A stretch of DNA of 34,408 nucleotides from Clostridiales bacterium (GTDB taxonomy: Bacteria > Bacillota > Clostridia > Caldicoprobacterales > DTU083), in the NCBI GenBank assembly GCA_012842605.1, contig DUSN01000072.1, forward strand, positions 1 to 34,408, in the 5' to 3' direction. The notes below the pieces were generated by a model. The model had not been told where the DNA came from. It did no database searches and saw only the letters and a list, made by a program, of their open reading frames with translations. This document shows, in pieces, positions 1-9,064 of this stretch (within the stretch, counting starts at the first letter, position 1; every line of letters starts with the position of its first letter). The position numbers and the translations under genes were made by a program.

Positions 1-841
1 CATGTTCACTTATGACCTGTACCCTTACATAAAGCTCGGAGTCGTCTATTTTATACTCACCGTACTCACCGGTCTGCCTGGACAAAATCCTGCCGTCTTT
101 ACCTATAAATACATATGTGTTTTCCTTCACATATGTATCCTTTGAACCGGCTGAAATATGAATTCGACCGTCTTCATACGAAAAGTCATTCAGAATTAAG
201 CCGGTAGATACATAAAAGCATCCTGCATCAATGGATTCTCTAACACTTGCATGGTCTTTTTCAGCATAAATCATGCTCCAGGATTTAGCCAGATCATACC
301 ATCTATGAAAATCATCATTGCCAAATCCCCAGACCAGCTTACCCTGTGAAAGCAGATAGTCCCATGTATCAGCAGCCAGTCCTGTACCATTAAGCCGGAA
401 AATAACTGAATTGAATATTTCTATGCCCGTATATCCTTTCAGTAAATCAATATCTTTCCATGGCCAGTATTCCTTGCGCTGCCAATTAGGATGGCACAGT
501 ATTACAAATCCTCCCTGCTTTCTGCATTCATCCACAGCTTCCTGATGAGTGCCTTTTATTACAGAAGTATTGCTTATGCACAGCATATGAGGGTCTGTAC
601 TGTATTCAAAGCCATTTATCAGAACGATGTCATATTTTTCTTGATATTCATGGACATCTGTAAACAAATCATGATTTGAAATCGTAAGTACATCGTAACC
701 GCCGTCCTTATATGCAGCAATTACGTCATCTATTTCATATGCGCCGCAGGTGTTTTCCCCTGTACCTGCATGGGTGTGGAAATTTGCTCTCAGCCATCTT
801 CCATTGCTTTTGTTTACCTTATCATATGGATTGATATACAT
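1..841 (-). CDS. PHP-domain metal-dependent hydrolase-like protein, 3' end outside window
   Basis: The minus-strand frame is open from an ATG at 841 to the window edge (280 codons). The start has the site AGGAGGT 6 bases upstream. The protein has no signal peptide. It opens with the PHP metal-site motif FHTH (H22, H24), followed by NHD (H57, D58), a later Glu (E79), CHPNW (H117) and NDDFH (D177, H179). These are the metal-binding positions expected of the PHP phosphoesterase family (histidinol phosphatase and DNA polymerase PHP relatives), so a metal-dependent phosphoesterase or hydrolase is likely. The substrate cannot be told. Residues after about 185 look like a separate C-terminal beta domain. 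The gene is divergent from the peptidase gene and has its own promoter. Confidence 0.8.
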   Translation of the reverse strand, partial: MYINPYDKVNKSNGRWLRANFHTHAGTGENTCGAYEIDDVIAAYKDGGYDVLTISNHDLFTDVHEYQEKYDIVLINGFEYSTDPHMLCISNTSVIKGTHQEAVDECRKQGGFVILCHPNWQRKEYWPWKDIDLLKGYTGIEIFNSVIFRLNGTGLAADTWDYLLSQGKLVWGFGNDDFHRWYDLAKSWSMIYAEKDHASVRESIDAGCFYVSTGLILNDFSYEDGRIHISAGSKDTYVKENTYVFIGKDGRILSRQTGEYGEYKIDDSELYVRVQVISEH

Positions 842-915
842 AAACCTGACCTCCTAATTTTTAAGTCCTGCTTCATTTGACATAATGATATCAGCCTTTG
901 CCGGTATAAATGCTT

Positions 916-943
916 AGTATATTGTATCATCATATATATACAA
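916..943 (-). promoter_or_regulatory. Promoter for the PHP-domain gene
   Basis: On the minus strand TTGTAT (943-938) and TATACT (921-916) are separated by 16 bases, about 75 bases before the ATG at 841. This is a good sigma-A match. I read it by eye. Confidence 0.5.
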
Positions 944-1064
944 TTTCCAGATGCCATCCTGGTACATTTCAATTCTATATTTTCGCTGGTGCTCTTTTTG
1001 TCCGTAAATTTCTGCAAAAGCAAGCCGCAAAGAATAAATTTATAAAATATGCTTCCTTTAATAT

Positions 1065-1093
1065 TTGAAAAATTCATATAGATAGAATATGAT
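1065..1093 (+). promoter_or_regulatory. Promoter for the oligoendopeptidase / lipoate ligase operon
   Basis: TTGAAA (1065-1070), a 17-base spacer and TATGAT (1088-1093) lie 30 bases before the ATG at 1124. The rest of the divergent gap (842-1064) holds the opposing promoter and nothing else I recognise. Confidence 0.65.
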
Positions 1094-1123
1094 AATATAA
1101 AAAATACTTTGGAGGAAAAAAGC

Positions 1124-2914
1124 ATGGATTTAAAAATGAGATGGAGTCTTGATGAACTATATACATCTTTTCAGTCAGAAAGCTTTAACAATGATATTGA
1201 AAAACTTGACCAGCTGATTAAAGAAGTAAAGGCATGGGCAAAAACCAATCTGAAAAATCATGAAGATGCAAAAAGCAAAGCAGAATACTACATAAGCAAG
1301 GAAATTCAGTTATCACAATTGTTTTCAAAACTGATGGCATATTCAAGTCTTACTGTCAGCGTAGAAGCAAAAAACCAGGATGCATTGAAGGCCATGGATA
1401 AGCTTCATGTTAAGCATAATGAGCTTGTAGAATCATCCGTTGCATTTGAAAAATGGCTTTCCTCTGTTGAAAACCTGGATAAACTTATTGAGTGTTCAGA
1501 TATATTGAAGGAACATGAGTTTTACTTGAGGCAAATCGTAGAAAGATCAAAGTATCTCCTGAGTGAGGAACTGGAAGTATTAATTGCTAAAATGTCCAAC
1601 ACAGGATCCAAGGCATGGGAAAAATTGCAAAATGTACTCACCTCTACCCTTTTGGTTGATATGGAGATTGACGGTGAGCAAAAACAGCTTCCTCTTCCGG
1701 TAGTACGCAACATGGCCTATGACAGCAATGCAGACACCCGAAGAAAAGCTTATGAAGCAGAACTGAAAGCCTATAAAAAAATTGAGGAGTCTTCTGCCGC
1801 ATGCCTTAACGGCATTAAAGGCGAAGTGCTGACTGTGTCTGAACTTAGAGGATATAATTCACCATTGGAAGAAACAATTATAAAATCCAGGATTGATCAG
1901 CTAACCCTGGATACAATGCTGGAAGCGATGAAAGAAAGCCTGCCGGATTTTCACAGGTACTATCGCAAAAAAGCAGAAATTCTTGGACACAAAAACGGCC
2001 TGCCCTTTTTTGATTTGTTTGCACCAATAGGAAAACTGGATATGAAATTTACTTATGATGAGGCCAGGAAGTATATAGTTGACAAATTCAGAACCTTTAG
2101 CGACAAACTGGCGGATTTTGCTGATAAAGCATTTGAGAAAAGGTGGATAGATGCTGAACAAAGGGAAGGAAAACGCGGAGGTGCTTGCTGCTTTAATCTT
2201 TTTGCCATAGGAGAAAGCAGGATTTTATCCAATTTCAGCGGCAGCTTCAGCAGCATGACTACATTGGCTCATGAACTTGGGCATGGATACCATGGACATT
2301 GTCTAAAAAGCGAATCCATTCTGAACTGCAATTATACCATGCCCATAGCAGAAACAGCCTCCATTTTTTGTGAAACTATTATTATGAATGCAGCTTTGAA
2401 AGAAGCCACTCCTGAACAGGCTTTCAGCATACTGGAAATGAACATCTCTGATGCCGGTCAGGTAATAGTGGATATCTACAGCAGGTTCATTTTTGAAAGT
2501 GCCGTATTCAACACCAGAAAAGATCATTCTCTTTCTGTTGAAGAAATAAAAGAACTTATGATACAGGCTCAAAAACAAGCTTATGGCGACAGCCTTGACC
2601 ACAATTACCTGCATCCTTATATGTGGATTTGTAAACCGCACTATTTTTTCACCGGACGTAATTTTTACAATTTCCCCTATGCATTCGGTTTGCTGTTCTC
2701 TAAAGGGGTATATGCAGAATACTTGAAACGCGGCAAAGACTTTGTTCCGGAATACGACAGGCTCTTAAATGCAACAGGCAGGAATAATATAATTGATGTA
2801 GCAAGAATGGTGGGCATTGATATTCATTCCATCGACTTCTGGAGAAGTTCTCTGAATCTGATAAGAAATGACATTAACAGGTTTATTGAGCTGGCAAATG
2901 AATTGCTTTCTTGA
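1124..2914 (+). CDS. pepF: Oligoendopeptidase F family zinc metallopeptidase (M3B)
   Basis: This is a cytoplasmic zinc peptidase that cleaves short peptides, of 596 residues, the normal size for PepF/M3 proteins. The gluzincin motif HELGH is at residues 383-387 and the third zinc ligand is probably E410 in the helix PIAETASIFCE. The N-terminal half is the helical lobe that restricts entry to small peptides. The C-terminal motif FYNFPYAFG is typical of the family. I chose the ATG at 1124 because GGAGG sits 8 bases upstream. A TTG at 1109 would overlap that binding site. The lipoate ligase gene follows 56 bases downstream with no terminator, so the two are probably co-transcribed. Confidence 0.95.
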   Translation: MDLKMRWSLDELYTSFQSESFNNDIEKLDQLIKEVKAWAKTNLKNHEDAKSKAEYYISKEIQLSQLFSKLMAYSSLTVSVEAKNQDALKAMDKLHVKHNELVESSVAFEKWLSSVENLDKLIECSDILKEHEFYLRQIVERSKYLLSEELEVLIAKMSNTGSKAWEKLQNVLTSTLLVDMEIDGEQKQLPLPVVRNMAYDSNADTRRKAYEAELKAYKKIEESSAACLNGIKGEVLTVSELRGYNSPLEETIIKSRIDQLTLDTMLEAMKESLPDFHRYYRKKAEILGHKNGLPFFDLFAPIGKLDMKFTYDEARKYIVDKFRTFSDKLADFADKAFEKRWIDAEQREGKRGGACCFNLFAIGESRILSNFSGSFSSMTTLAHELGHGYHGHCLKSESILNCNYTMPIAETASIFCETIIMNAALKEATPEQAFSILEMNISDAGQVIVDIYSRFIFESAVFNTRKDHSLSVEEIKELMIQAQKQAYGDSLDHNYLHPYMWICKPHYFFTGRNFYNFPYAFGLLFSKGVYAEYLKRGKDFVPEYDRLLNATGRNNIIDVARMVGIDIHSIDFWRSSLNLIRNDINRFIELANELLS

Positions 2915-2970
2915 CAGAAGCCCGCAAATCGCATATATTTATAAGCAAAAAACAAAAATCGAGGTTAGAT

Positions 2971-3966
2971 ATGATCAGCATAAGAAACGAATGCAAAGAT
3001 CCGCATTTCAACCTGGCATTAGAGGAATATGTATTTTACAATTTTGATCCCAGTGAAGAATATGTGATTTTATGGCAAAACGAGCCATCGGTAATTATCG
3101 GCAGGAATCAAAACACCATTGAAGAGATTAATGCAAAATTTATCAAGGAAAACAATATACATGTCGTCAGGAGAATGTCCGGAGGCGGTGCTGTTTACCA
3201 TGACCTTGGCAACCTCAATTTTACTTTTATTGTGAACAGCGATCAGGATGTTGCAAGCAATTTCAGGAAATTTACCGAGCCAGTTGTATCAGCATTGGAC
3301 AAGTTAGGTGTAAAGGCTGAGTTTTCCGGCAGGAATGACATAACCATTGACGGCAGAAAATTTTCAGGAAATGCACAGCATTATTCGAAAAACAGGCTGC
3401 TTCACCATGGGACCATATTATTCGATTCAGATTTAACTGTAGTTCAGGAAGCTTTAAATGTTAAAATAGACAAGCTGCAATCCAAGGGTGTAAAGTCTGT
3501 AAGGAGCAGAGTCACAAATGTGGCTCCATATTTGAAGGAAAAGATTACTGTAGAAGAATTCAAAGACGTTTTACTTAAATTTATATTAAATGATGAACAC
3601 TACAAGGACAAGGAATATATATTGACAGAAGCTGATTTGGCAGCTGTGAGAGCTCTCATGGAAAAGAAATATCTAACCTGGGAATGGAACTATGGTGAAT
3701 CCCCTGCATTTGAAATTGAAAAAAGCAGAAGATTTGACGGCGGAAACCTTTCGCTGAAGTTCAATGTAGAAGACGGTTATCTGATAGATTTAAAAATATA
3801 TGGCGACTTTTTTGGAAAAAAAGATCCTGCTGACATAGAAAAATTACTTAAAAATCAGCTGTATCAGGATGAATCTATCCGCAGACTGCTTAAGAGCATT
3901 GATGACTTCAATGAATATTTCTCAGGTATTACAATTGATAACTTTATAGAATGCATGTTTTACTAA
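2971..3966 (+). CDS. lplA: Lipoate-protein ligase A
   Basis: The enzyme activates lipoate with ATP and attaches it to a lysine of acceptor proteins such as GcvH or 2-oxoacid dehydrogenase E2 subunits. At 331 residues it matches the two-domain LplA/LplJ type. The large domain begins with the family pattern DPHFNLALEEY, then RRMSGGGAVYHDLGNLNFTF and GRNDITIDGRKFSGNAQ, which form the lipoyl-AMP site. The C-terminal accessory domain runs from about residue 245. The frame is open back to 2911 from a TTG, but the ATG at 2971 has GAGG 6 bases before it and gives the normal N-terminus. It is a scavenging enzyme; no lipoate biosynthesis gene lies nearby. Confidence 0.95.
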   Translation: MISIRNECKDPHFNLALEEYVFYNFDPSEEYVILWQNEPSVIIGRNQNTIEEINAKFIKENNIHVVRRMSGGGAVYHDLGNLNFTFIVNSDQDVASNFRKFTEPVVSALDKLGVKAEFSGRNDITIDGRKFSGNAQHYSKNRLLHHGTILFDSDLTVVQEALNVKIDKLQSKGVKSVRSRVTNVAPYLKEKITVEEFKDVLLKFILNDEHYKDKEYILTEADLAAVRALMEKKYLTWEWNYGESPAFEIEKSRRFDGGNLSLKFNVEDGYLIDLKIYGDFFGKKDPADIEKLLKNQLYQDESIRRLLKSIDDFNEYFSGITIDNFIECMFY

Positions 3967-4066
3967 AAACAACAGCTCATTATACTGCCGCTTCCTGCAA
4001 GCACAGAAACGTATTTCACAACAGGAACATACAATATTATATAGCTGCTTGACAGGAGGTGAGCAT

Positions 4067-4201
4067 ATGGGCTTTGGATTCAGTGACAGTTGCAAACGTG
4101 ATGGAAGAAGAGACGATGATACCTTGATTATTATAGCGATCATTCTCCTCTTGATTGTTCTGGCAAATGGAAACAGTTTCAGATTGTTCAGTGAAGAATG
4201 A
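4067..4201 (+). CDS. Small single-span membrane peptide, YjcZ-like
   Basis: This 44-residue open frame has an excellent ribosome binding site (AGGAGGTGAG) ending 3 bases before the ATG at 4067, and a terminator directly after its stop. The peptide starts MGFGF, has a charged stretch (residues 10-18, KRDGRRDDD) and then one hydrophobic segment (residues 20-33). Glycine/phenylalanine start plus one C-terminal membrane span recalls the YjcZ family of small sporulation-associated proteins, but the charged middle is not typical. Function is unknown. It lies 100 bases after lplA on the same strand. Confidence 0.7.
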   Translation: MGFGFSDSCKRDGRRDDDTLIIIAIILLLIVLANGNSFRLFSEE

Positions 4202-4218
4202 TTCAACAGCCCCAACAA

Positions 4219-4246
4219 AAAAGGCTGCGTATATACGCGGCCTTTT
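4219..4246. terminator. Bidirectional terminator between convergent genes
   Basis: AAAAGGCTGCGT (4219-4230), loop ATAT, then the complementary ACGCGGCCTTTT (4235-4246) with one G-T pair. A-rich and T-rich flanks let it serve the small peptide gene and the convergent beta-propeller gene. Confidence 0.85.
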
Positions 4247-4261
4247 GCTGTATATAATTTT

Positions 4262-5122
4262 TTAGGGAGCAAGAGGTTCTACGACTATTATTCCGAAAGG
4301 TTCACTCAAATTGCCTGAAAACTCACCAATATGGCTTGGATCTCTCGGATCCTCCGACAGATCAAAAACCTCTATACTATTATCATTTTCATTGACTACG
4401 TAAAGCAGATCTATAAATATCGCCATCTCTGTGGGACCACTGAGCAAGCCTGAACCAAACCGCCTTACAAACTGAGGATTTTCCGGATCTTCAATATTAT
4501 AGACAGATATAGTATTTCCATGTGCTCCATCAAAGTTTGCCACATAAAGTGTATTGCCGAATACAGCCAAACCAATAGGATGAGTGATTTCGTCTGAATC
4601 GCCGAATTCACCTATACGCACAGGACTTTCCGGATCTGTAATATCATATATTTCAATAGTAGAGTCGAAGGCATTTGATATATATAAAATGTTAGCAAAA
4701 TTAGCCAAACCGTTAGGCAGGTTCAACTCACCTCCTCCAAATTCGGTTACCTTCTGCGGGTTATGCGGGTCAATACCGGTATGATATACTGCCACCGTTG
4801 AAGTATTCAGGTTTGTTATAAAAAGATAAGCACCGAATAAAAGAATAGCGTTTGGATTACTCAAGTCTCCTCCGCCGAAATTTCCTACAGGCACTGGGTT
4901 GGTTCTGTTTGTTATGTCAAATATTTGAACATTCTGAGGACCGCCTGCATTTACAACATATAAAGTGTTTGCCTCTATAGCCATTCCGCAGGGTGAACTG
5001 AGTAAACCTTCGCCGAATAATCCTACGCTAGGTGGATTTTCTGCATTGGTAGATAAATCGAATATTTCAATATTGTCTGTGTTAATATTGGTAACATAAA
5101 GAAACGTCCTTCTGAAACTCAT
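4262..5122 (-). CDS. Six-bladed beta-propeller repeat protein
   Basis: The 286-residue protein is made of about six repeats of 45-48 residues. Each has the pattern hydrophobic-LYV-N followed by a polar residue, then IEIFD, then DPxxP, then GEFG or NFGGG. This is the signature of YVTN/LVIVD-type beta-propellers. It has no signal peptide or membrane segment, so it should be cytoplasmic or released by an unknown route. The start is taken as the ATG at 5122 because GGGGGG lies 7 bases upstream; an ATG at 5143 lies before that site. No catalytic residues can be assigned; such proteins are often ligand-binding or scaffold proteins. It is a single-gene unit with terminators on both sides. Confidence 0.8.
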   Translation of the reverse strand: MSFRRTFLYVTNINTDNIEIFDLSTNAENPPSVGLFGEGLLSSPCGMAIEANTLYVVNAGGPQNVQIFDITNRTNPVPVGNFGGGDLSNPNAILLFGAYLFITNLNTSTVAVYHTGIDPHNPQKVTEFGGGELNLPNGLANFANILYISNAFDSTIEIYDITDPESPVRIGEFGDSDEITHPIGLAVFGNTLYVANFDGAHGNTISVYNIEDPENPQFVRRFGSGLLSGPTEMAIFIDLLYVVNENDNSIEVFDLSEDPRDPSHIGEFSGNLSEPFGIIVVEPLAP

Positions 5123-5248
5123 ATACAATCCCCCCTTTATCATACTACTTCCATAATATGTTGAATAAAACTGATAGTTACATATATAGTAAAATTCCGG
5201 ATTAGTTGATATTTTCTCAACACTTTACCGCAGTAATGAAGAATACCT

Positions 5249-5292
5249 ATAAAAACAAACAGACGGCAGATCCATAAAGGTACTGCCGCCTG
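5249..5292 (-). terminator. Terminator of the APC permease gene
   Basis: On the minus strand CAGGCGGCAG (5292-5283) pairs with CTGCCGTCTG (5269-5260) and is followed by TTTGTTTTTA. It lies 52 bases after the permease stop. Confidence 0.85.
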
Positions 5293-5343
5293 ATTATCAA
5301 CAGACAAGGCTGTCAGCCTGCAAAGTCTTTTATTGTTCCAACT

Positions 5344-6702
5344 TTAATTTTTTCTATTATTCTTAATGCTAAAATATACTCCAATTAACATGATAACCGC
5401 AAATACAATCAGATAAAACACAACAGCAATGCCATGAGCAAGGATGGCTGCTACTACCATGAATAAACAGCTTAGAATTGAAAGAATTGGCATGACAAAC
5501 CGCTTAACCGGTGACAAGTCCTTTTCTTTTTTAATCAGCATAATGAAAATCGGGATATATGCTGCATACAGCGTAACTATAGGAAGTTCTGACGTATCAA
5601 AGGAGAAAGGACCAAACCATGAGTCGGTTAAAATTGCTCCATAGAAATACAGCAGCCAGAAAGCACAGAGCAGTAAACCAAAGATTGAGGAGTTGGTTGG
5701 CATATTGGTAACCCTGTCAACCTGCTTGAATGTTTCCGGCAGGGGGCCTCTGTTGCGGGCAGCTAAGGAATACATTCCGCGGGTGCAGCCAATCATTAAC
5801 CCGTTCAGGGTACCTAAGCATGAAATAATTACAAAAACGAAAATCAGTGACCCGCCTACTCTGCCAAATATATTCTGGAATGCCATCTTTGCCCCTGATT
5901 GCCCGCTTTCCATCAGGGCTTCAGTGCTGACAGCACCGGCAAGGCCGATGTAATAGAAAATATAAACAAAAACTACTATGAGTGAACCAAGAATCAGTGC
6001 TATCGGCAGATTTCTCTTGGAATCTATAAGCTCTGAATTGATAGAGGTTGCAATAATCCAGCCTTCATAGGCAAATGCTACTGCTACTACTGATGCGAAC
6101 AATCCTCCGCCGATTCCAATGCTGGTATCGACCGTTGTTGAAAAGTTTTCAATGGTCATGCCGTTTACCAAACCAACTATGGTTCCTACTACTGCCATAA
6201 GCATTAACGGTATGAGTTTAATAATCGTAGCTGAAACCTGGAATTTTCCTCCTATGACAGGTGACAGAGCATTAATTGCATAACTGGCTACCAGATAGAA
6301 ACAAGCTATAGTCATGCATGAACCACCTGTAATATCCCATCCAAGAAGCACACAAGTATAGCGGGCTGAAACCCATGCCAGCACAGAGGTGAGTGTTGGA
6401 TTGTAAATGACTGCCATAAACCAGCCCACATAGTAGCCATATTTGCTGCCAACGGCTGCTTCTGCGTAGTCCACTATGCCATTAACCTTCTCATATTTAG
6501 TGGCCATAATGGCAAATGTATAAGAGCATATAATCATTATAAGACCAACGATACCCCACGCAGCAATACCCAGCGGCATGTTGCCTCCGGTGGCTTTCAA
6601 TACAGCTTCTGCTTTGAAAAAGACTCCGCTGCCGATGACGATGCCAACCACCATTGCAATGGCTGTAATCAATCCATATTTTTTCGTTAATTCATTCTCC
6701 AT
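5344..6702 (-). CDS. APC superfamily amino acid permease
   Basis: An integral membrane protein of 452 residues with about 12 hydrophobic helices. TM1 carries GIVIGSGVFF, the unwound glycine-rich substrate motif of the amino acid-polyamine-organocation superfamily (AdiC, SteT type). The broken TM6 region (AFAYEGWIIAT) also fits. It probably exchanges or takes up amino acids by symport; the substrate cannot be assigned. Two ATGs are adjacent (6705 and 6702). GGTGG stands 7 bases before the second, which I prefer. The gene has its own promoter and terminator, so it is monocistronic. Confidence 0.9.
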   Translation of the reverse strand: MENELTKKYGLITAIAMVVGIVIGSGVFFKAEAVLKATGGNMPLGIAAWGIVGLIMIICSYTFAIMATKYEKVNGIVDYAEAAVGSKYGYYVGWFMAVIYNPTLTSVLAWVSARYTCVLLGWDITGGSCMTIACFYLVASYAINALSPVIGGKFQVSATIIKLIPLMLMAVVGTIVGLVNGMTIENFSTTVDTSIGIGGGLFASVVAVAFAYEGWIIATSINSELIDSKRNLPIALILGSLIVVFVYIFYYIGLAGAVSTEALMESGQSGAKMAFQNIFGRVGGSLIFVFVIISCLGTLNGLMIGCTRGMYSLAARNRGPLPETFKQVDRVTNMPTNSSIFGLLLCAFWLLYFYGAILTDSWFGPFSFDTSELPIVTLYAAYIPIFIMLIKKEKDLSPVKRFVMPILSILSCLFMVVAAILAHGIAVVFYLIVFAVIMLIGVYFSIKNNRKN

Positions 6703-6738
6703 CATATACCACCTTTACTTTAAAATAAAGATATCATT

Positions 6739-6767
6739 ATTACATCATGCCAGTTGCATTCTGACAA
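6739..6767 (-). promoter_or_regulatory. Promoter for the APC permease
   Basis: Minus strand TTGTCA (6767-6762), 17 bases, TGTAAT (6744-6739), about 37 bases before the start codon. Confidence 0.55.
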
Positions 6768-6810
6768 GAGGTTTTTGAATAAAATTTTAATTTTTGCATA
6801 AAAATAAATT

Positions 6811-7815
6811 TTATTTATCATCAAACCGCTTTAGCTGATCCAGCTGGAATTTCCATTGCGGTGTAACAAGACTGTCTTTATTCTTTAGAGAATACCATGG
6901 GCTGATACTCTCATCCATAGGGTTTATAAGAATCTGAGTTTGCTGAGCCGGCATATATGACTGTGCCAGCAGAAATATTTTTTCTCCAAGATGATTTTCA
7001 GCCATATCTACTACTATAACAGCATGACCGGGACTTCCGCCTACTATAAACACATCTCCTATCATGATGTCAGATATCAGAACCGGCTTCAGTTCCTTTT
7101 CCAGGGACAGTGTGCTGGAATAAGACATTACTATATCCATAAACCTTCTAAAGTCATTATATGTATTTGATGGCGAATCTGCTTTGTAATAGCTGGCATT
7201 ATTACCCTGAACTTTTATCCGGTACCCTTCCATCCATTTCTTATACTCCGCAAGGAATCCGGAAACAAAATGAAATGATATGTCATCATATCTCCCATTT
7301 TGGTAGAGATACTCAGCCCTTAGCAGCATAATGGCATCTGCACATTGATGCAAATCCCTGCCTCCTATATCTACATCCAATACACTGTCATAAACCCCCT
7401 CAGAAGGTTTTTCCCTGCCGTTGTAGTATAAGGCCTTTTCGCCATAGGGCTTTAATTTCTGATTTCTCAAGAATTCACCGAAACTTCCTTCATCAACTTT
7501 AGTCCTGGTAAATCCCTCCGGTACAAGGTATCTTTCTCCTATAGTCGTACCTGCTTCATTTACATATTTTTTTATACTGTTTTCAACTGAATTATCAGCG
7601 GTATGGTCTGTGTTGTCACCGTTTTCTTTATTATCACTGTTATCTTTATTGTTTTGGCCGTCTTGATTAGGAATATCATCTGGAGTATTAGGAATATCAG
7701 GAGTACGCTCTGATGCAAGATGCGGCATAGCAGTTCGAGTGAAATCAGAAATAAACCAATATATTCCACCGGCAAACAATACTGCTATGGTGAAAGCAAT
7801 CAATCTCCTTCTCAT
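6811..7815 (-). CDS. DUF4846 family secreted or membrane-anchored protein
   Basis: The 334-residue protein starts with a signal anchor (MRRRLIAF then a hydrophobic stretch to about residue 24), then a low-complexity Asp/Asn/Lys linker (about residues 40-75), then a globular domain. That domain has the DUF4846 hallmarks: a KPYGEKALYYNG segment, DVDIGGRDLHQCADA, LRAEYLY, GDVFIVGGSPGHAVIVVD and LLAQSYMPAQQ. The biochemical role of the family is not known to me. The conserved Cys in QCADA and the PGHAV histidine give an NlpC/P60-like impression, but that is only a guess. The ATG at 7815 is chosen because GGAG lies 8 bases before it; an ATG at 7833 has no such site. Confidence 0.85.
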   Translation of the reverse strand: MRRRLIAFTIAVLFAGGIYWFISDFTRTAMPHLASERTPDIPNTPDDIPNQDGQNNKDNSDNKENGDNTDHTADNSVENSIKKYVNEAGTTIGERYLVPEGFTRTKVDEGSFGEFLRNQKLKPYGEKALYYNGREKPSEGVYDSVLDVDIGGRDLHQCADAIMLLRAEYLYQNGRYDDISFHFVSGFLAEYKKWMEGYRIKVQGNNASYYKADSPSNTYNDFRRFMDIVMSYSSTLSLEKELKPVLISDIMIGDVFIVGGSPGHAVIVVDMAENHLGEKIFLLAQSYMPAQQTQILINPMDESISPWYSLKNKDSLVTPQWKFQLDQLKRFDDK

Positions 7816-8011
7816 TAATTGAACTCCAATCATTTATTATTATGTTTTTTAAAAGCTTTATTTTACTATAATATATTATCTACTAAAGCATAGCATATTT
7901 ACTATAATTGCTTTTACATAATTACGTATTCTACATTCAATCTGGATGTCCTTTTTCACAAAGCAATAATTACAGCTTAAAACCAGTAATTTAATACAGC
8001 CAACAGGCAAA

Positions 8012-8071
8012 CAAAATAAACCCGCAGCTCTTGATTTGCATATAATATGCACTCTGTCATAAGCTGCGGTT
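8012..8071 (-). terminator. Terminator after the sugar isomerase-like gene
   Basis: On the minus strand AACCGCAGCT (8071-8062) pairs with AGCTGCGGGTT (8029-8019), with an inner TGCATAT/ATATGCA stem. It is followed by TATTTTGT. The rest of the gap 7816-8116 holds only AT-rich promoter-like sequence for the DUF4846 gene. Confidence 0.75.
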
Positions 8072-8116
8072 TTCACCATTTTAAATGAAATATTATAGAG
8101 TTTCGAAGTCTATCCG

Positions 8117-8899
8117 TTAAAAACAGCTGTCATTTTCCATTTTTCTTAATGCCTCCAGGCACTTTTGCACACCTTCAAGCGGGGCATACAAAGCCTCACT
8201 TTCATACTCAACAATGTACCATTCTGTATTCCCATGTTCTTTGCACCATGACATAAACTCTGCCCATGGAATATCATCATCGCCTATCATCGTGTCATAG
8301 CCTTCATGCGGATTTTCGCAACCCTTTTTATACGGCTTTAAGTGTACGCTTACTGCCCGGCCTGCATAGTCAGCTATTGTATCCATGAGGTCTGCACCGC
8401 CGCACAGCACATGTCCAATGTCAACCTGCATTATTACAGATGAATCTGTATTGGAAAAGAACATATGGAAAGGTTTTTCCCCATCCATATCATATAACTC
8501 AGCAAAATGGTTATGATAACCTATTTTCATCCCGTGTTTTTGCAGCTTTTCTGACAAGCCGTTGAATTCTTCTGCTGCTGACAGCCATGCTTCTTTAGAA
8601 TAGGTTAAATTATGCGGCAAGCCTGGAATGATGACATACTTATTGCCTAAATCTTTGAAATAAGCAATGGTCTCATTTAGTTGATCACCCTGGAGATAGT
8701 GCCAGGGAGTATGCCACCCGCAAATTTTCAAACCGATGTTATCAAGGACTTGTTTTACTTCCTGTGCAGGATATTTGAATTCGCCGAAGAACTCTACAGC
8801 TTCATATCCCATTTCTTTCACTTTTGACAATGTACCCTGTAAATCCTTTTCCAGATCTTTCCTGACGGAATACAACTGCAACCCATAGCGATATTTCAT
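8117..8899 (-). CDS. Sugar phosphate isomerase/epimerase-like TIM-barrel protein
   Basis: This 260-residue protein has the xylose isomerase-like TIM-barrel fold (AP endonuclease family 2). It opens with YGLQLYSVRKDL. It carries the metal-site strands KIGYHNHFAEL (H in a Glu/His/Asp cluster), VDIGHVLCGG, VSVHLKPY and a terminal WYIVEYE. These match the divalent-metal sites of IolE/Hyi-type isomerases and epimerases. The substrate is unknown, probably a sugar or inositol derivative. The ATG at 8899 has GGAGGT 7 bases upstream; an ATG at 8914 overlaps that site. It appears monocistronic. Confidence 0.85.
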   Translation of the reverse strand: MKYRYGLQLYSVRKDLEKDLQGTLSKVKEMGYEAVEFFGEFKYPAQEVKQVLDNIGLKICGWHTPWHYLQGDQLNETIAYFKDLGNKYVIIPGLPHNLTYSKEAWLSAAEEFNGLSEKLQKHGMKIGYHNHFAELYDMDGEKPFHMFFSNTDSSVIMQVDIGHVLCGGADLMDTIADYAGRAVSVHLKPYKKGCENPHEGYDTMIGDDDIPWAEFMSWCKEHGNTEWYIVEYESEALYAPLEGVQKCLEALRKMENDSCF

Positions 8900-9064
8900 T
8901 GATGATACCTCCATTTTTGTGTTTCTGATAACAACAGGATTTTTCTTAACCTTATTAGTTCATCTTGATATTTTCCAATGGCCGTTTAGTAAATTATATC
9001 ATATTAAACCAATTTTTATCTGTATAAAAAGGTGATTTATTTTTATAAGTTTTTACTTTTTAAA

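Noticed and set aside
491-679. Plus-strand open frame of 62 codons
   Set aside because: It is antisense to the PHP-domain gene, whose frame is continuous and motif-bearing; no ribosome binding site supports the antisense frame.
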